Source of the DNA: Psychromonas sp.
Lineage (GTDB): Bacteria > Pseudomonadota > Gammaproteobacteria > Enterobacterales > Psychromonadaceae
Length of the DNA stretch: 42,183 nt
Direction of reading: 5' to 3'
Assembly (NCBI GenBank): GCA_028041985.1
Contig: JAOFNL010000002.1
Span: forward strand, 1 to 42,183
Position 1 is the first letter of the stretch. The number at the start of each line of letters is the position of its first letter. The notes under the pieces are model-generated. The model saw only the letters and a list, made by a program, of their open reading frames with translations, did no database searches and had not been told where the DNA came from. This document shows, one piece after another, positions 30,730 to 41,547 of the stretch. A program made the position numbers and the translations under genes.

Positions 30730-33303
30730 ATGCGTATAGATAAATTAACCAGCAAATTCCAATTAGCGTTATCTGATGCTCAATCTATTGCATTAGGTCG
30801 CGATCATCAATATATCGAAGCTACTCACTTATTGGTCGCTATGCTTAATCAAGATAGTGGTTCAATTCGTGGTATTTTGGCTGATCTTGAAATTAATATA
30901 AATTTATTAAGATCACAACTATCTGCGATGTTAGACAAAATGCCTAAAGTGTCTGGTATTGGTGGCGATATACAACTCTCTAGCCAGCTCGGTATTATCT
31001 TCAATTTGTGCGACAAATATGCACAAAAAGCGAAAGATAAATTTATCTCCTCTGAGATATTTTTACTTGCCGTTTGTGAAGATAAAGGTGAGTTAGGAAG
31101 CGTGCTACACAAACTTGGTCTGACGAAAGATAAAGTAGAAAGCTCTCTAAAAAAACTGCGCCAAGGGCAGACCGTTACTGATGCTAATGAAGATGGTCCT
31201 GAACAAGCCTTAGATAAATATACGATTGACCTAACAGAGCGCGCTGCAGCAGGTAAATTAGATCCTGTGATTGGGCGTGATGATGAGGTGCGTCGTATGG
31301 TTCAGGTTTTGCAGCGTCGTACTAAAAACAATCCCGTGATTATTGGTGAGCCTGGCGTGGGTAAAACCGCTATCGTAGAAGGATTAGCACAGCGTATCGT
31401 TAATGGCGAAGTGCCTGAAGGTTTAAAAGGTAAGCGTGTTTTATCATTAGATATGGGGTCGCTGATTGCTGGTGCAAAATTTAGAGGTGAATTTGAAGAG
31501 CGTTTAAAAGCGGTGCTTGCCGAGTTGTCTAAAGAAGAAGGGCAGGTCATCTTATTCATTGATGAGTTGCATACAATGGTTGGCGCTGGAAAAGGCGATG
31601 GTGCGATGGATGCGAGTAATATGCTCAAACCCGCACTTGCTCGTGGTGAGTTACATTGTGTTGGAGCAACTACGCTAGATGAATATCGCCAATATATTGA
31701 AAAAGATGCAGCGTTAGAACGTCGTTTTCAGAAAGTACAAGTTGATGAACCAACGGTTGAAGATACTATCGCTATCTTACGTGGCTTAAAGGAACGTTAT
31801 GAATTGCACCATCAAGTAGAAATTACAGATCCTGCTATCGTAGCCGCAGCCACACTATCGCATCGCTATATTTCAGACCGTCAGTTACCTGATAAAGCAA
31901 TTGATTTGATTGATGAAGCCGCGTCAAGTATACGTTTACAAATGGACTCTAAGCCAGAAAGTTTGGATAAATTAGGGCGTAAAATCATTCAGCTTACTGT
32001 AGAGCAAAAAGCACTTCAGAACTCTTCTGATGATGCCAGTATGCAACGTTTAAAAGATTTAGAAAGAACCTTAAAAACAAAAGGCAAAGAATACAAACTG
32101 TTGGATGAAATTTGGAAGACAGAAAAAGCAGCGCTTTCTGGTACACAAAATATTAAACAGGCGCTAGAGCAAGCTCGCCTTGATCTTGAAGTTGCTACTC
32201 GAGCATCTGATTTAACGAGAATGTCTGAATTACAATATGGTCGAATTCCTGACCTAGAAAAGCAGTTAGATTTAGCTTCTCAAGTTGAGATGCAGGATAT
32301 GACGCTGTTGAAACATTCTGTTACAGAAAATGAAATTGCAGATATTCTTGCACATTGGACAGGTATTCCTGTCTCTAAAATGCTAGAGGGTGAAAAAGAT
32401 AAACTCTTAAAAATGGAAAAACAACTTCATTCTCAAGTGGTTGGCCAAAATGAAGCGATTGATGCCATTTCGAATGCAATTCGTCGTAGCAGAGCTGGAT
32501 TAAGTGATCCTGACCGTCCAATTGGTTCTTTCTTGTTTTTAGGGCCCACAGGTGTTGGTAAAACTGAATCCTGTAAAGCATTAGCCAATTTTTTGTTTGA
32601 TAGTGTCGATAATATGGTTCGCATCGATATGTCTGAATTTATGGAAAAACATTCAGTTTCCCGCTTAGTCGGTGCTCCTCCAGGTTACGTAGGATATGAA
32701 GAGGGTGGCTACCTCACGGAAGCGGTTCGTCGTAAACCTTATTCAGTGATTTTATTAGATGAAATAGAAAAAGCACATCCTGATGTGTTTAATATTCTAC
32801 TACAGGTATTGGATGATGGCCGATTGACTGATGGCCAAGGTCGTACGGTAGATTTTCGTAATACTGTCATTATCATGACTTCAAACATTGGATCTGAGAT
32901 CATTCAAGATGCGTTTCCAAGTACGCCTTATGATGAAGTGAAGAATACGTTATTGGGGGTGTTATCAAAACACTTCAAACCTGAGTTTTTGAATCGTATT
33001 GATGAAACGGTTGTTTTCCACCCGTTAAGTGAAAAACACATTAAATCGATTGCGACAATCCAGTTACATGCATTACAAACTCGGTTGAAAGCGCGTGATT
33101 ATCATCTTACGTTTAACGATGCTTCCATTGAATTATTGGTTAATGCGGGTTATGACCCTGTATATGGTGCTCGTCCATTAAAAAGAGCGGTGCAGCAGTT
33201 ATTAGAGAATACATTAGCTCAAAAAATATTATCTGGGGAGTTAAATACTGGAACAAATATCTTAGCTGATGTTGAAGACGGTAAAATTATCTTTGTACAA
33301 TAG
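30730..33303 (+). CDS. clpB: ATP-dependent disaggregase ClpB
   Basis: Two AAA+ modules ([27 protein letters not shown]), coiled-coil M domain, 857 aa. Confidence 0.98.
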   Translation: MRIDKLTSKFQLALSDAQSIALGRDHQYIEATHLLVAMLNQDSGSIRGILADLEININLLRSQLSAMLDKMPKVSGIGGDIQLSSQLGIIFNLCDKYAQKAKDKFISSEIFLLAVCEDKGELGSVLHKLGLTKDKVESSLKKLRQGQTVTDANEDGPEQALDKYTIDLTERAAAGKLDPVIGRDDEVRRMVQVLQRRTKNNPVIIGEPGVGKTAIVEGLAQRIVNGEVPEGLKGKRVLSLDMGSLIAGAKFRGEFEERLKAVLAELSKEEGQVILFIDELHTMVGAGKGDGAMDASNMLKPALARGELHCVGATTLDEYRQYIEKDAALERRFQKVQVDEPTVEDTIAILRGLKERYELHHQVEITDPAIVAAATLSHRYISDRQLPDKAIDLIDEAASSIRLQMDSKPESLDKLGRKIIQLTVEQKALQNSSDDASMQRLKDLERTLKTKGKEYKLLDEIWKTEKAALSGTQNIKQALEQARLDLEVATRASDLTRMSELQYGRIPDLEKQLDLASQVEMQDMTLLKHSVTENEIADILAHWTGIPVSKMLEGEKDKLLKMEKQLHSQVVGQNEAIDAISNAIRRSRAGLSDPDRPIGSFLFLGPTGVGKTESCKALANFLFDSVDNMVRIDMSEFMEKHSVSRLVGAPPGYVGYEEGGYLTEAVRRKPYSVILLDEIEKAHPDVFNILLQVLDDGRLTDGQGRTVDFRNTVIIMTSNIGSEIIQDAFPSTPYDEVKNTLLGVLSKHFKPEFLNRIDETVVFHPLSEKHIKSIATIQLHALQTRLKARDYHLTFNDASIELLVNAGYDPVYGARPLKRAVQQLLENTLAQKILSGELNTGTNILADVEDGKIIFVQ

Positions 33304-33314
33304 TTGTGATTAAA

Positions 33315-33344
33315 TAAAGTGACGATTTATATCGTCACTTTATT
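33315..33344. terminator. Bidirectional terminator between clpB and nagA
   Basis: ATAAAGTGACGATTTATATCGTCACTTTAT. Confidence 0.8.
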
Positions 33345-34479
33345 ATGTGGATGATTGATAAGAGCCATTCACAATAGTGGCAGTTACTTGGTAGCTATTA
33401 TCGAAAATTGTTAAGTTAGCGATCTTACCCGGATTTATTGAACCTAATTTATTATCAACTGAAATAACTTTAGCTGGATAAAGTGTGGCCATACGTAATG
33501 CTTCATCTAATGTTATGCCAACGAATTTAACGCAATTTTCTATTGCTTTGATCATCGTCACTGCTGAGCCACCTAACGTTCCGTCGGCGCCTAAGCATTG
33601 TCCATTTTTGAAATAAACGGGGGTACCCACAAAATTAAATTCACTGATTGTCGCGCCTGCTGGTGCAGTTGCATCGGTTACCAGTATTAATTTATCCCTC
33701 ATTAGTTTTTTAGACATGCGTACATTTTCATAGGATACGTGAAAACCATCAACAATAATGCCTGCATAAATATTGTTGTCGTACACTGCTCCCACAACAC
33801 CCGGTTCTCTAGCTGTTATTGATGTCATGGCATTAAATAAGTGTGTCGCACACGTTGCTCCATGTTTGATTGCGTTAGTGGTTTGTTGATAGGTTGCATT
33901 ACTATGGCCTAAGGAGACAATAATTCCTGCGGAATGTAACTTCGCAATTATTTCAGTTGGAGTTTGTTCTGGCGCTAATGTCACTTTCTTGATGATATCG
34001 GCATTTTCGCAGATTAAGTCAATCATTGCGGCGTTGGGTTTTCGAATAAATTCTTCTGGATGAATCCCTTTTTTTTCTACACTAATGTAAGGGCCTTCAA
34101 GGTGTAAACCGAGCACTTCATTGGATCTGTATTGCATGTAAGCACGTGTTGCTATGATTGCGCGTTGTATGCCTTGATCACTATCCGTGATGAAAGTAGG
34201 AAGGTAGCTTGTGGTACCAGATTTTAAGTTAGCCGCCTGCATAGTTGCTAATGTCTGCTCTGTTTCAGCACCATTAAACATGACTCCGCCACAACCATTT
34301 AATTGTAAATCGATAAAGCCTGCGGATAAATTTGCTCCATCTAGATCAATAATCTCAATATTTTTTGCTAGAGAACTGATGGGAATGATTTCTTTAATCA
34401 ATGTTTCTTTAATCACCAGAGCATGATCTGTGAGAATGGATTCTCCAGTGTAAATAGTACAATTTATGACTGCATACAT
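33343..34479 (-). CDS. nagA: N-acetylglucosamine-6-phosphate deacetylase
   Basis: DLQLNGCGGVMFNG, LHLEGPYISVEKKGIHP, LGHSNATYQQ, ATHLFNAM, VTDATAPAG. Confidence 0.95.
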   Translation of the reverse strand: MYAVINCTIYTGESILTDHALVIKETLIKEIIPISSLAKNIEIIDLDGANLSAGFIDLQLNGCGGVMFNGAETEQTLATMQAANLKSGTTSYLPTFITDSDQGIQRAIIATRAYMQYRSNEVLGLHLEGPYISVEKKGIHPEEFIRKPNAAMIDLICENADIIKKVTLAPEQTPTEIIAKLHSAGIIVSLGHSNATYQQTTNAIKHGATCATHLFNAMTSITAREPGVVGAVYDNNIYAGIIVDGFHVSYENVRMSKKLMRDKLILVTDATAPAGATISEFNFVGTPVYFKNGQCLGADGTLGGSAVTMIKAIENCVKFVGITLDEALRMATLYPAKVISVDNKLGSINPGKIANLTIFDNSYQVTATIVNGSYQSST

Positions 34480-34536
34480 TAAATCTGTCCTCGATAGTTC
34501 GCTGAATGCGAATACCTATAATTGAGAGTGATGGCG

Positions 34537-35322
34537 TTATTGTATTGCGATTTCAGTAAAATATTTGAGTGTTTTTACTTTTAATTCCATTGTGGATTCG
34601 GGGTCACAAACGATAACGGCTTTAGGGTGTAGCTGTAATGCTGATATAGTCCATTGTTGTGTAATGCTACCTTCCACGGCGGCTTGTAATGCTAATGCCT
34701 TATGTCGACCGGTAACTAGAATTAAAATCTCCGCTGCGTCTAATAAAGTCGCAACGCCAATGGTCAGAGCAAATTTAGGAACAATATTGATATCATTATG
34801 AAAAAATCGAGCGTTAATATTTCGTGTTTCTGATGTTAGCTTTTTAATTCGGGTGCGAGAGGCGAGTGATGATCCTGGTTCATTAAATGCAATATGTCCA
34901 TCAACGCCTACTCCACCTATAAACAAGTGAATAGTACCCACTTGTTTTATTTTATGTTCGTAGCGTTGGCATTCTGCTTGTAAATCTTCTGCTAATCCAT
35001 TTAATAGATTAATGTTCTTTGGTTGAATATTAACGTGATTAAAAAAGTGCTCATACATAAAATGGTGGTAACTTGCTGAGTTTGCTGGCTCAATACCCAC
35101 ATATTCATCCATATTAAACGTTACGACATGTTCAAAGCTGACTTCACCTAATTTGTAAAGTGCTACTAATTCTTGATATGTTGCTAATGGCGTACTACCT
35201 GTTGGTAGACCTAATACAAAGGGCTTGTCTGCTGTTGGGGAGAATGCATTAATTTTTCTTGCGGTATAGCAAGCAGACCATCGAGCAACATCGAGTGCAT
35301 TTTTGAGTGGAATTAAGCGCAT
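34537..35322 (-). CDS. nagB: Glucosamine-6-phosphate deaminase
   Basis: [59 protein letters not shown]. Confidence 0.96.
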   Translation of the reverse strand: MRLIPLKNALDVARWSACYTARKINAFSPTADKPFVLGLPTGSTPLATYQELVALYKLGEVSFEHVVTFNMDEYVGIEPANSASYHHFMYEHFFNHVNIQPKNINLLNGLAEDLQAECQRYEHKIKQVGTIHLFIGGVGVDGHIAFNEPGSSLASRTRIKKLTSETRNINARFFHNDINIVPKFALTIGVATLLDAAEILILVTGRHKALALQAAVEGSITQQWTISALQLHPKAVIVCDPESTMELKVKTLKYFTEIAIQ

Positions 35323-35420
35323 TGGTTACTCCAATTAAATGACGATGGGAAAGATTAATTGTTAGCGTAAATGATGTTAGAGCAAGCGACTACTGGTTTT
35401 ATCATGTCAGTTTAATTCTT

Positions 35421-35436
35421 GGTGATAATAATCACA
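35421..35436. promoter_or_regulatory. CRP-like binding site between nagB and nagE
   Basis: GGTGA-TAATAA-TCACA, 9/10 match to TGTGA-N6-TCACA. Confidence 0.55.
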
Positions 35437-35591
35437 AAATAAATCGATTGAGTTTGCGACTTGCTATAAAGTAGCTAAAGTTTCAGATGGATTTGGTAAT
35501 CAAAATCTCCTGTCAGAATAGTCGTTAATAAATAGCGAAATACAATAATATTACATACCCATTGAGCTTACATGTCTGAGGAGATCTGCTA

Positions 35592-37055
35592 GTGAATGTT
35601 TTAGGTTACATGCAAAAGATTGGCAGATCATTAATGGTGCCCGTTGCTGTTTTACCTGCTGCTGCCATTTTGATGGGTGTCGGCTATTGGATTGACCCTA
35701 ATGGATGGGGAGTAGACTCCCAAATAGCTGCTTTTTTGATAAAGTCTGGCGCAGCTGTTATTAACAACATGGCCTTACTGTTTGCAGTTGGTGTGACCTA
35801 TGGTATGTCTAAGGACAAAGATGGCGCCGCTGCACTTTCTGGATTAGTGGGTTGGTTGGTTATCACTACATTATTATCACCCGAAGCGATTGAAGAAATA
35901 ACTGGTGAAGTGGCGCATGCGGCTTTCAGTCAAATTAAAAATCAATTTTTGGGTGTTCTTGTTGGTATCATCTCTGCAGAACTCTATAACAAATTCTCTA
36001 CCGTTGAACTCAATAATGCTCTCTCTTTTTTCTCTGGTCGACGTTTAGTCCCAATTGTTGTTTCTATCGTCATGATGGGGGTTTCATTTATATTAATGGT
36101 TATTTGGCCAATTATATTTAATGGCTTACAGACTTTTGGTGAGATGATTTCTGGCATGGGTGATATTGGCGCCGGTCTTTATGGCTTTTTCAATCGATTA
36201 CTCATTCCCGTTGGTCTTCATCATGCGCTTAATTCTGTGTTTTGGTTTGATGTCGCAGGTATTAACGATATTCCTAACTTTTTAGGGGGACAGGAAACTA
36301 TCGAAAAATTTGCTCAGCAAGGTAAAGTTGCTTATGGCACCGTCGGTATGTATCAAGCAGGCTTTTTCCCTATTATGATGTTTGGTCTACCAGGTGCTGC
36401 CTTAGCTATTTACACTACTGCTAAGTCCGAGAATAAAAAGAAAGTGGGCTCCATCATGTTGGCGGCTTCTTTGGCGTCTTTCTTTACCGGGGTAACCGAG
36501 CCCATAGAGTTTTCGTTTATGTTGGTTGCTCCATTACTATATGTAGTTCATTCTATTTTAACCGGATTATCAGTATTCATTGCTGCAAATATGCAGTGGA
36601 TGGCTGGTTTTGGTTTCTCTGCTGGATTAGTTGACTTGATATTATCGTCACAAAATCCACTTGCCAAACAGTGGTATATGCTTATTTTACAAGGTTTTGC
36701 ATTTTTCGCTGTTTATTACTTCGTATTTTTAACGTTAATAAAAGCATTTAACCTTAAAACGCCTGGTCGTGAAAAAATCCAACCTAAATCTCCTGCAGTA
36801 AAAAAGGCGAATAATGACGGGAGTCAACTTGCTAATAGTTATGTCCTTGCATTGGGTGGTAAGGATAATCTTGAAGTGATTGATGCTTGTATAACGCGGT
36901 TACGTTTAACATTAAAAAACCGTAGTATTATTAAAGAAGCAGATTTAAAAGCATTAGGTGCCATGGGGGTTGTTAAATTAGGCGAAAAAAACCTTCAGGT
37001 TATTATAGGTCCCCAAGCTGAAAGTATTGCTAATAAAATGAAAGCACTGAAATAA
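35592..37055 (+). CDS. nagE: PTS N-acetylglucosamine transporter subunit IIBC
   Basis: EIIC MNVLGYMQKIGRSLMVPVAVLPAAAILMGVGYW; EIIB with DACITRLRLTL; no EIIA domain (487 aa); GTG start after SD gagga. Confidence 0.93.
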   Translation: MNVLGYMQKIGRSLMVPVAVLPAAAILMGVGYWIDPNGWGVDSQIAAFLIKSGAAVINNMALLFAVGVTYGMSKDKDGAAALSGLVGWLVITTLLSPEAIEEITGEVAHAAFSQIKNQFLGVLVGIISAELYNKFSTVELNNALSFFSGRRLVPIVVSIVMMGVSFILMVIWPIIFNGLQTFGEMISGMGDIGAGLYGFFNRLLIPVGLHHALNSVFWFDVAGINDIPNFLGGQETIEKFAQQGKVAYGTVGMYQAGFFPIMMFGLPGAALAIYTTAKSENKKKVGSIMLAASLASFFTGVTEPIEFSFMLVAPLLYVVHSILTGLSVFIAANMQWMAGFGFSAGLVDLILSSQNPLAKQWYMLILQGFAFFAVYYFVFLTLIKAFNLKTPGREKIQPKSPAVKKANNDGSQLANSYVLALGGKDNLEVIDACITRLRLTLKNRSIIKEADLKALGAMGVVKLGEKNLQVIIGPQAESIANKMKALK

Positions 37056-37074
37056 TAAGTTTATTTGCTGATTT

Positions 37075-37102
37075 AAAAGGCACTCATCGAGTGTCTTTTT
37101 TG
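37075..37102 (+). terminator. Terminator after nagE
   Basis: AAAAGGCACTCATCGAGTGTCTTTTTTG. Confidence 0.75.
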
Positions 37103-37218
37103 TTTCTTCCCTTTATATCTCCCTCGAACCCTTTCATTTAGTGTGATTTCACTTGAGGTTCGCCTTAGAATATACGATGATAACTCTCTTTTATGAATCA
37201 TATATTTTAGAGGTTATA

Positions 37219-38880
37219 ATGTCTGAACTGGAAACACGCCCAAGTAATTTTATTCGAACTATTATTGAAAACGACCTTGAGAGTGGCAAGCACCAGACAA
37301 TTCATACACGTTTTCCTCCTGAGCCAAATGGCTACTTACATATTGGTCATGCCAAATCTATCTGTTTAAATTTTGGTTTAGCATTAGATTATCCAAATGC
37401 TGCTTGTAACTTGCGTTTTGATGATACAAACCCACTTAAAGAAGATGCGGACTATGTTGCTGCAATTGAAAAAGATGTCACTTGGTTAGGCTTTAAATGG
37501 CAAGGTGATATTCGTTATTCATCTAATTATTTTGAACAACTTTATGATTACGCTATCGAGTTAATTGAAAATGGTAAAGCTTATGTTTGTGAGTTAAATG
37601 CTGAACAAACTCGTGAATATCGTGGTACGTTAACTTCCCCAGGTAAAGATAGCCCATTCCGTGATCGTCCAATCGCAGAGAGCTTAGATCTATTCAGACG
37701 TATGCGTGCAGGTGAATTTGCAGAAGGTTCGATGATGCTGCGTGCAAAAATCGATATGGCTTCTCCTAATATGAAAATGCGTGATCCTGTTATTTACCGT
37801 ATTCGTTTTGCCCATCATCATCAAACCGGTGATAAATGGTGCATCTACCCAATGTACGATTTTACACACTGTATTTCTGATGCCATCGAAGGTATTACAC
37901 ACAGTCTATGTACATTAGAATTTGAAGATCACCGTCCTCTATATGACTGGGTATTAGCTAATATCAGTATCGAATGTAAACCGCGTCAAATCGAGTTTTC
38001 ACGTCTTAACTTGCAATATACATTAACGTCTAAACGTAAGTTAAATGCGTTAATAGAAGAGAATATTGTGAGTGGTTGGGATGACCCTCGTATGCCTACT
38101 ATCTCTGGTATGCGTCGTCGTGGTTACCCTGCAGCAGCATTACGTGAATTTTCAAAGCGTATTGGTGTAACTAAACAAGAAAATACAGTTGAACTGGCTT
38201 CACTCGAAGCCTGTGTTCGTGAAGACTTAGAAGCAAACGGTCCACGTGCAATGGCTGTACTTGATCCTATTAAAGTGACTATTAGTAACTATGAAGAAGG
38301 GAAACTGGAGCAACTCATCGCACCTGCACACCCTAAAGACGAAAGCATGGGAACTCGTACTTTACCTTTCACCCGTGAAATATATATTGATCGTGCAGAC
38401 TTCCGAGAAGAAGCGAACAAAAAGTACAAACGTTTAGTGCTAGGGAAAGAAGTACGTTTGCGTAATGCTTATGTGATTAAAGCTGATGATGTGATCAAAG
38501 ATGAGTCGGGTAATATTACTGAAATTATCTGTTCTTATGATCCTGAAACACTAGGTGCTAATCCAACGGATGGACGTAAAGTGAAAGGGGTTATTCATTG
38601 GGTGAGCGCGGTATCAAATAAACCCGCTGAATTTAGAGTTTATGATCGTTTATTCACCGTAGAAAATCCAGCTGCCGTTGAAGACGTCCATTCTATTATT
38701 TACCCTGAATCATTAGTGGTAAAGCATGGATTTGTTGAAAATAGTTTAGTGGATGCTCAACCTGAAGTTGCGTATCAATTTGAACGAGAAGGTTACTTCT
38801 GTGCAGATAATCAAGATTCAAGTGCTGATAAATTGGTGTTCAATCGCACGGTTGCATTACGAGATTCTTGGGCGGGTTAA
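37219..38880 (+). CDS. glnS: Glutaminyl-tRNA synthetase
   Basis: [32 protein letters not shown]; start trimmed to [20 protein letters not shown] at 37219. Confidence 0.97.
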   Translation: MSELETRPSNFIRTIIENDLESGKHQTIHTRFPPEPNGYLHIGHAKSICLNFGLALDYPNAACNLRFDDTNPLKEDADYVAAIEKDVTWLGFKWQGDIRYSSNYFEQLYDYAIELIENGKAYVCELNAEQTREYRGTLTSPGKDSPFRDRPIAESLDLFRRMRAGEFAEGSMMLRAKIDMASPNMKMRDPVIYRIRFAHHHQTGDKWCIYPMYDFTHCISDAIEGITHSLCTLEFEDHRPLYDWVLANISIECKPRQIEFSRLNLQYTLTSKRKLNALIEENIVSGWDDPRMPTISGMRRRGYPAAALREFSKRIGVTKQENTVELASLEACVREDLEANGPRAMAVLDPIKVTISNYEEGKLEQLIAPAHPKDESMGTRTLPFTREIYIDRADFREEANKKYKRLVLGKEVRLRNAYVIKADDVIKDESGNITEIICSYDPETLGANPTDGRKVKGVIHWVSAVSNKPAEFRVYDRLFTVENPAAVEDVHSIIYPESLVVKHGFVENSLVDAQPEVAYQFEREGYFCADNQDSSADKLVFNRTVALRDSWAG

Positions 38881-38912
38881 TTTTTAGCGATTAAAATTAC
38901 TTATTCTCATTT

Positions 38913-38939
38913 AAGGCCTCGTTAAACAGGCCTTTTTTA
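38913..38939 (+). terminator. Terminator after glnS
   Basis: AAGGCCTCGTTAAACAGGCCTTTTTT. Confidence 0.85.
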
Positions 38940-38942
38940 TGG

Positions 38943-39629
38943 TTAATTTTTCCTGAGTAATTGCGCTAAGGTTATATTGCCTGAGCCCCCCATCTTACTT
39001 AACTGAGCTAATAATAACTCTGCGCAGGCAAGTGCGTCGGTTAAAGCATTATGCGCATTATAAATAGGCAAATTGTAACGTTCTCTACAGGCGTTTAAGC
39101 GTAAGCTGCCTACCTTTAAGACCTGATGTTTACGTTGTTGTCTTTCTTTATCAATGGCTAAAGTATCTATTGCCATCAGTGGTAAAGGATGTAGTTCAGT
39201 GTCTATTAATGCTTTTTCAATAAATTGTAAATCTAACGGTGCATGATGTGCGACTAGCACTTTATCTTTGCATTGTTCTAGTAACCACAACAACACCTCT
39301 TTAAGTGTTGAACCATTGGATAAGTCTTGATCTAATACGCCATGTATCACTGCACTTTGTCCTACACTACCTTGTATTTTAATGAGTCTGTATTGTGCTA
39401 ATTTAGGGTGTATTTTTGCGTTAATGATAGGAATTATTCCTATGCTGACCATTTGATCTTTCTTAGGATCCAATCCTGTCATCTCAATATCTAAGGCTAA
39501 TAAATTGATCTCGGAAATAGGTTTAAGTCGCCGTGTGAACAGATATTGGTAATGCTCACGAATAGACGCTAATTGGCTATTTTGTATTAACCTTTTTAAT
39601 TTATGTTCCAACCACCACTGCCTCAACAT
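38943..39629 (-). CDS. DnaQ-like 3'-5' exonuclease (DNA pol III epsilon-family)
   Basis: ALDIEMTGLDPKKDQMVSIG (ExoI DxE), VAHHAPLDLQFIEKAL (ExoII), NAHNALTDALACAELL (ExoIII). Confidence 0.87.
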   Translation of the reverse strand: MLRQWWLEHKLKRLIQNSQLASIREHYQYLFTRRLKPISEINLLALDIEMTGLDPKKDQMVSIGIIPIINAKIHPKLAQYRLIKIQGSVGQSAVIHGVLDQDLSNGSTLKEVLLWLLEQCKDKVLVAHHAPLDLQFIEKALIDTELHPLPLMAIDTLAIDKERQQRKHQVLKVGSLRLNACRERYNLPIYNAHNALTDALACAELLLAQLSKMGGSGNITLAQLLRKN

Positions 39630-41473
39630 TAAAACTGTCTCAAGAACTTCAGGCGAATGGTTCCTTGCGCCTCATGAATGACTTTAAATGCATCTTTTAA
39701 TTGATGACGAACAAGTGAGGAAAGTGTATCGGGTAAAATATAGTTAGAGACAGGTTGGGTATTATTAAACTGAACGCCTTGATTGGTTAATCGCTTATGA
39801 GCGATAAATTCCCATGCATCGAGTAAACTCATTGCAATCTCTTTATCGATGCGTTGTGCAGCAATAAGGCTATCTAGACGTTTGCTAGTATTCACTTCTG
39901 ATATTCCTGCTGCTAGCGCATAGATTCTTACAATGTCATTAATTAACGCATTACCTTTGTGTTTTAAGTTGATCCCTTTTACTTCTCGACCATCACGCTC
40001 AATGACAAAGCTTCTGAAGAATCCTAAAGGGGGAGTTGACTGTAAGGCATTTTGAGTTAGGGCTGCAATGAAAATATCGTTATCTTTGGTCGTTGCTAGA
40101 ACCTTTTTTTGTAACGATTCAAATAAAGGAATTTGACCAAAAATAGGGCGCATATCAAAAAAGATAGTGGCATTTAAGAGAGCGGTTGGATTGGGCGTTT
40201 CAATCCATTTTTTAAACTTTTGTTGCCATTGTTGTAGTGAGAGTTGCCATTGTGGATTTTGAGCCATAATATTGCCTGGACAAAAAGGGAAACCGCATTC
40301 ATTTAGACCATGGCAAACAAATTCAGATAACTGCTTAAAGTAACGTTGTTCGGTTTCATTGGCTTCTCTTTCTAATACAAGTGCATTATCTTGATCCGAC
40401 CCTGCCATTTGATCTTGTCTGCCTTGAGAACCAAACGCAAGCCAACAAAATGTTATGGGTGCGGCACCTAATTGCTGCTGTTTTAAAGTGATGAGTTGAC
40501 GAGTTAACGCATCGGTAACCGATGTAAGAATACGGCCTATTTCAATAGCTTTAGCATCACTACTAATCAAATTTTGTAATAATGTAGGAATTTTTTGACT
40601 CACCTGAATAAGTGCGTCTAGATTATTTTGTCGCCCAATTTGGCTAATTAACAATAATGGCTGTGAACTCTGACTACGGATTAAATCTGTACTGGTGATA
40701 ATCGCGATTGGTTTGTTATTTTGTATCACGGGTAAATGGTGGATATTCATTTCACTCATCTTTAGCATGGCTTCAAATATCAATGCTTTGGGCTCAATCG
40801 TTACTGGATTTTGAGTCATTGCTTTTTCAACGAGCAAATCACCTGTGAGACCTTCTGCTAATACTCGAACTCGTAAATCTCTATCAGTTAAAATGCCACA
40901 TAGTTGATCGGCTTCCATCACAACCAAAGAAGAGACTCTTTTTTCTGACATTAATGATGCGGCTTGGTGGATGGTTGCATCTTTACTCACATAAACGAGT
41001 TCACGGGACATAATATTGGTAATTCGAGCCGTACTAATATTATTAGTATTGATGGATCCTTGATCTCGTAACCGTTTTGCAAAGGCTTGATTAAAGAATC
41101 GGTCGAAGGAATAACTGTTTGCGCGTAATTGATCAAACATTTTTGCCGCAATATGATAAACCAGACCATCTTCTAAAATATGCACCTGGTTAATGACCTT
41201 TTCGCCAGACAGCATGCCACTAAAACCGAAATATTGACCTTCTCCTACTCTATCAATTAACTCTCCTTGCTGTGTTGTTACTTCAAAAGCACCGCTACGT
41301 ACAATGTAAAGTTGAGGTTCATTGGTATCTACATGCACTAATTTTTGTTCTTTGCTGTAATAGGCAATGGTTAATTCTTGACAGCATTGCTTGATTGTCT
41401 GTTCATGGAGAGAATCGAATGGCGCTAGTGTGTGCATAAAATCATAAATTGGTTGAAGTTCACTATTGTCCAT
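39629..41473 (-). CDS. cNMP-binding/CBS/DUF294 nucleotidyltransferase-like protein
   Basis: N-terminal cyclic-nucleotide-binding fold, tandem CBS (MSRELVYVSKDATIHQAASLMSEKRVSSLVV), GSQGRQDQMAGSDQDNALVL nucleotidyltransferase motif. Confidence 0.87.
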   Translation of the reverse strand: MDNSELQPIYDFMHTLAPFDSLHEQTIKQCCQELTIAYYSKEQKLVHVDTNEPQLYIVRSGAFEVTTQQGELIDRVGEGQYFGFSGMLSGEKVINQVHILEDGLVYHIAAKMFDQLRANSYSFDRFFNQAFAKRLRDQGSINTNNISTARITNIMSRELVYVSKDATIHQAASLMSEKRVSSLVVMEADQLCGILTDRDLRVRVLAEGLTGDLLVEKAMTQNPVTIEPKALIFEAMLKMSEMNIHHLPVIQNNKPIAIITSTDLIRSQSSQPLLLISQIGRQNNLDALIQVSQKIPTLLQNLISSDAKAIEIGRILTSVTDALTRQLITLKQQQLGAAPITFCWLAFGSQGRQDQMAGSDQDNALVLEREANETEQRYFKQLSEFVCHGLNECGFPFCPGNIMAQNPQWQLSLQQWQQKFKKWIETPNPTALLNATIFFDMRPIFGQIPLFESLQKKVLATTKDNDIFIAALTQNALQSTPPLGFFRSFVIERDGREVKGINLKHKGNALINDIVRIYALAAGISEVNTSKRLDSLIAAQRIDKEIAMSLLDAWEFIAHKRLTNQGVQFNNTQPVSNYILPDTLSSLVRHQLKDAFKVIHEAQGTIRLKFLRQF

Positions 41474-41509
41474 TAATCCTCCTATATATTTTTAATGTAA
41501 TCGGAAACA

Positions 41510-41535
41510 AAAAAAAGCGCCGAAGCGCTTTTTAA
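41510..41535 (-). terminator. Terminator after the symporter gene
   Basis: On the - strand AAAAAGCGCTTCGGCGCTTTTTTTT. Confidence 0.85.
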
Positions 41536-41547
41536 ATCCAACTATTG

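Noticed and set aside
32540-32580. ClpB second Walker A followed by S ([12 protein letters not shown]) instead of the usual L
   Set aside because: Core nucleotide-binding residues are intact; likely neutral lineage variation or a single-base difference.
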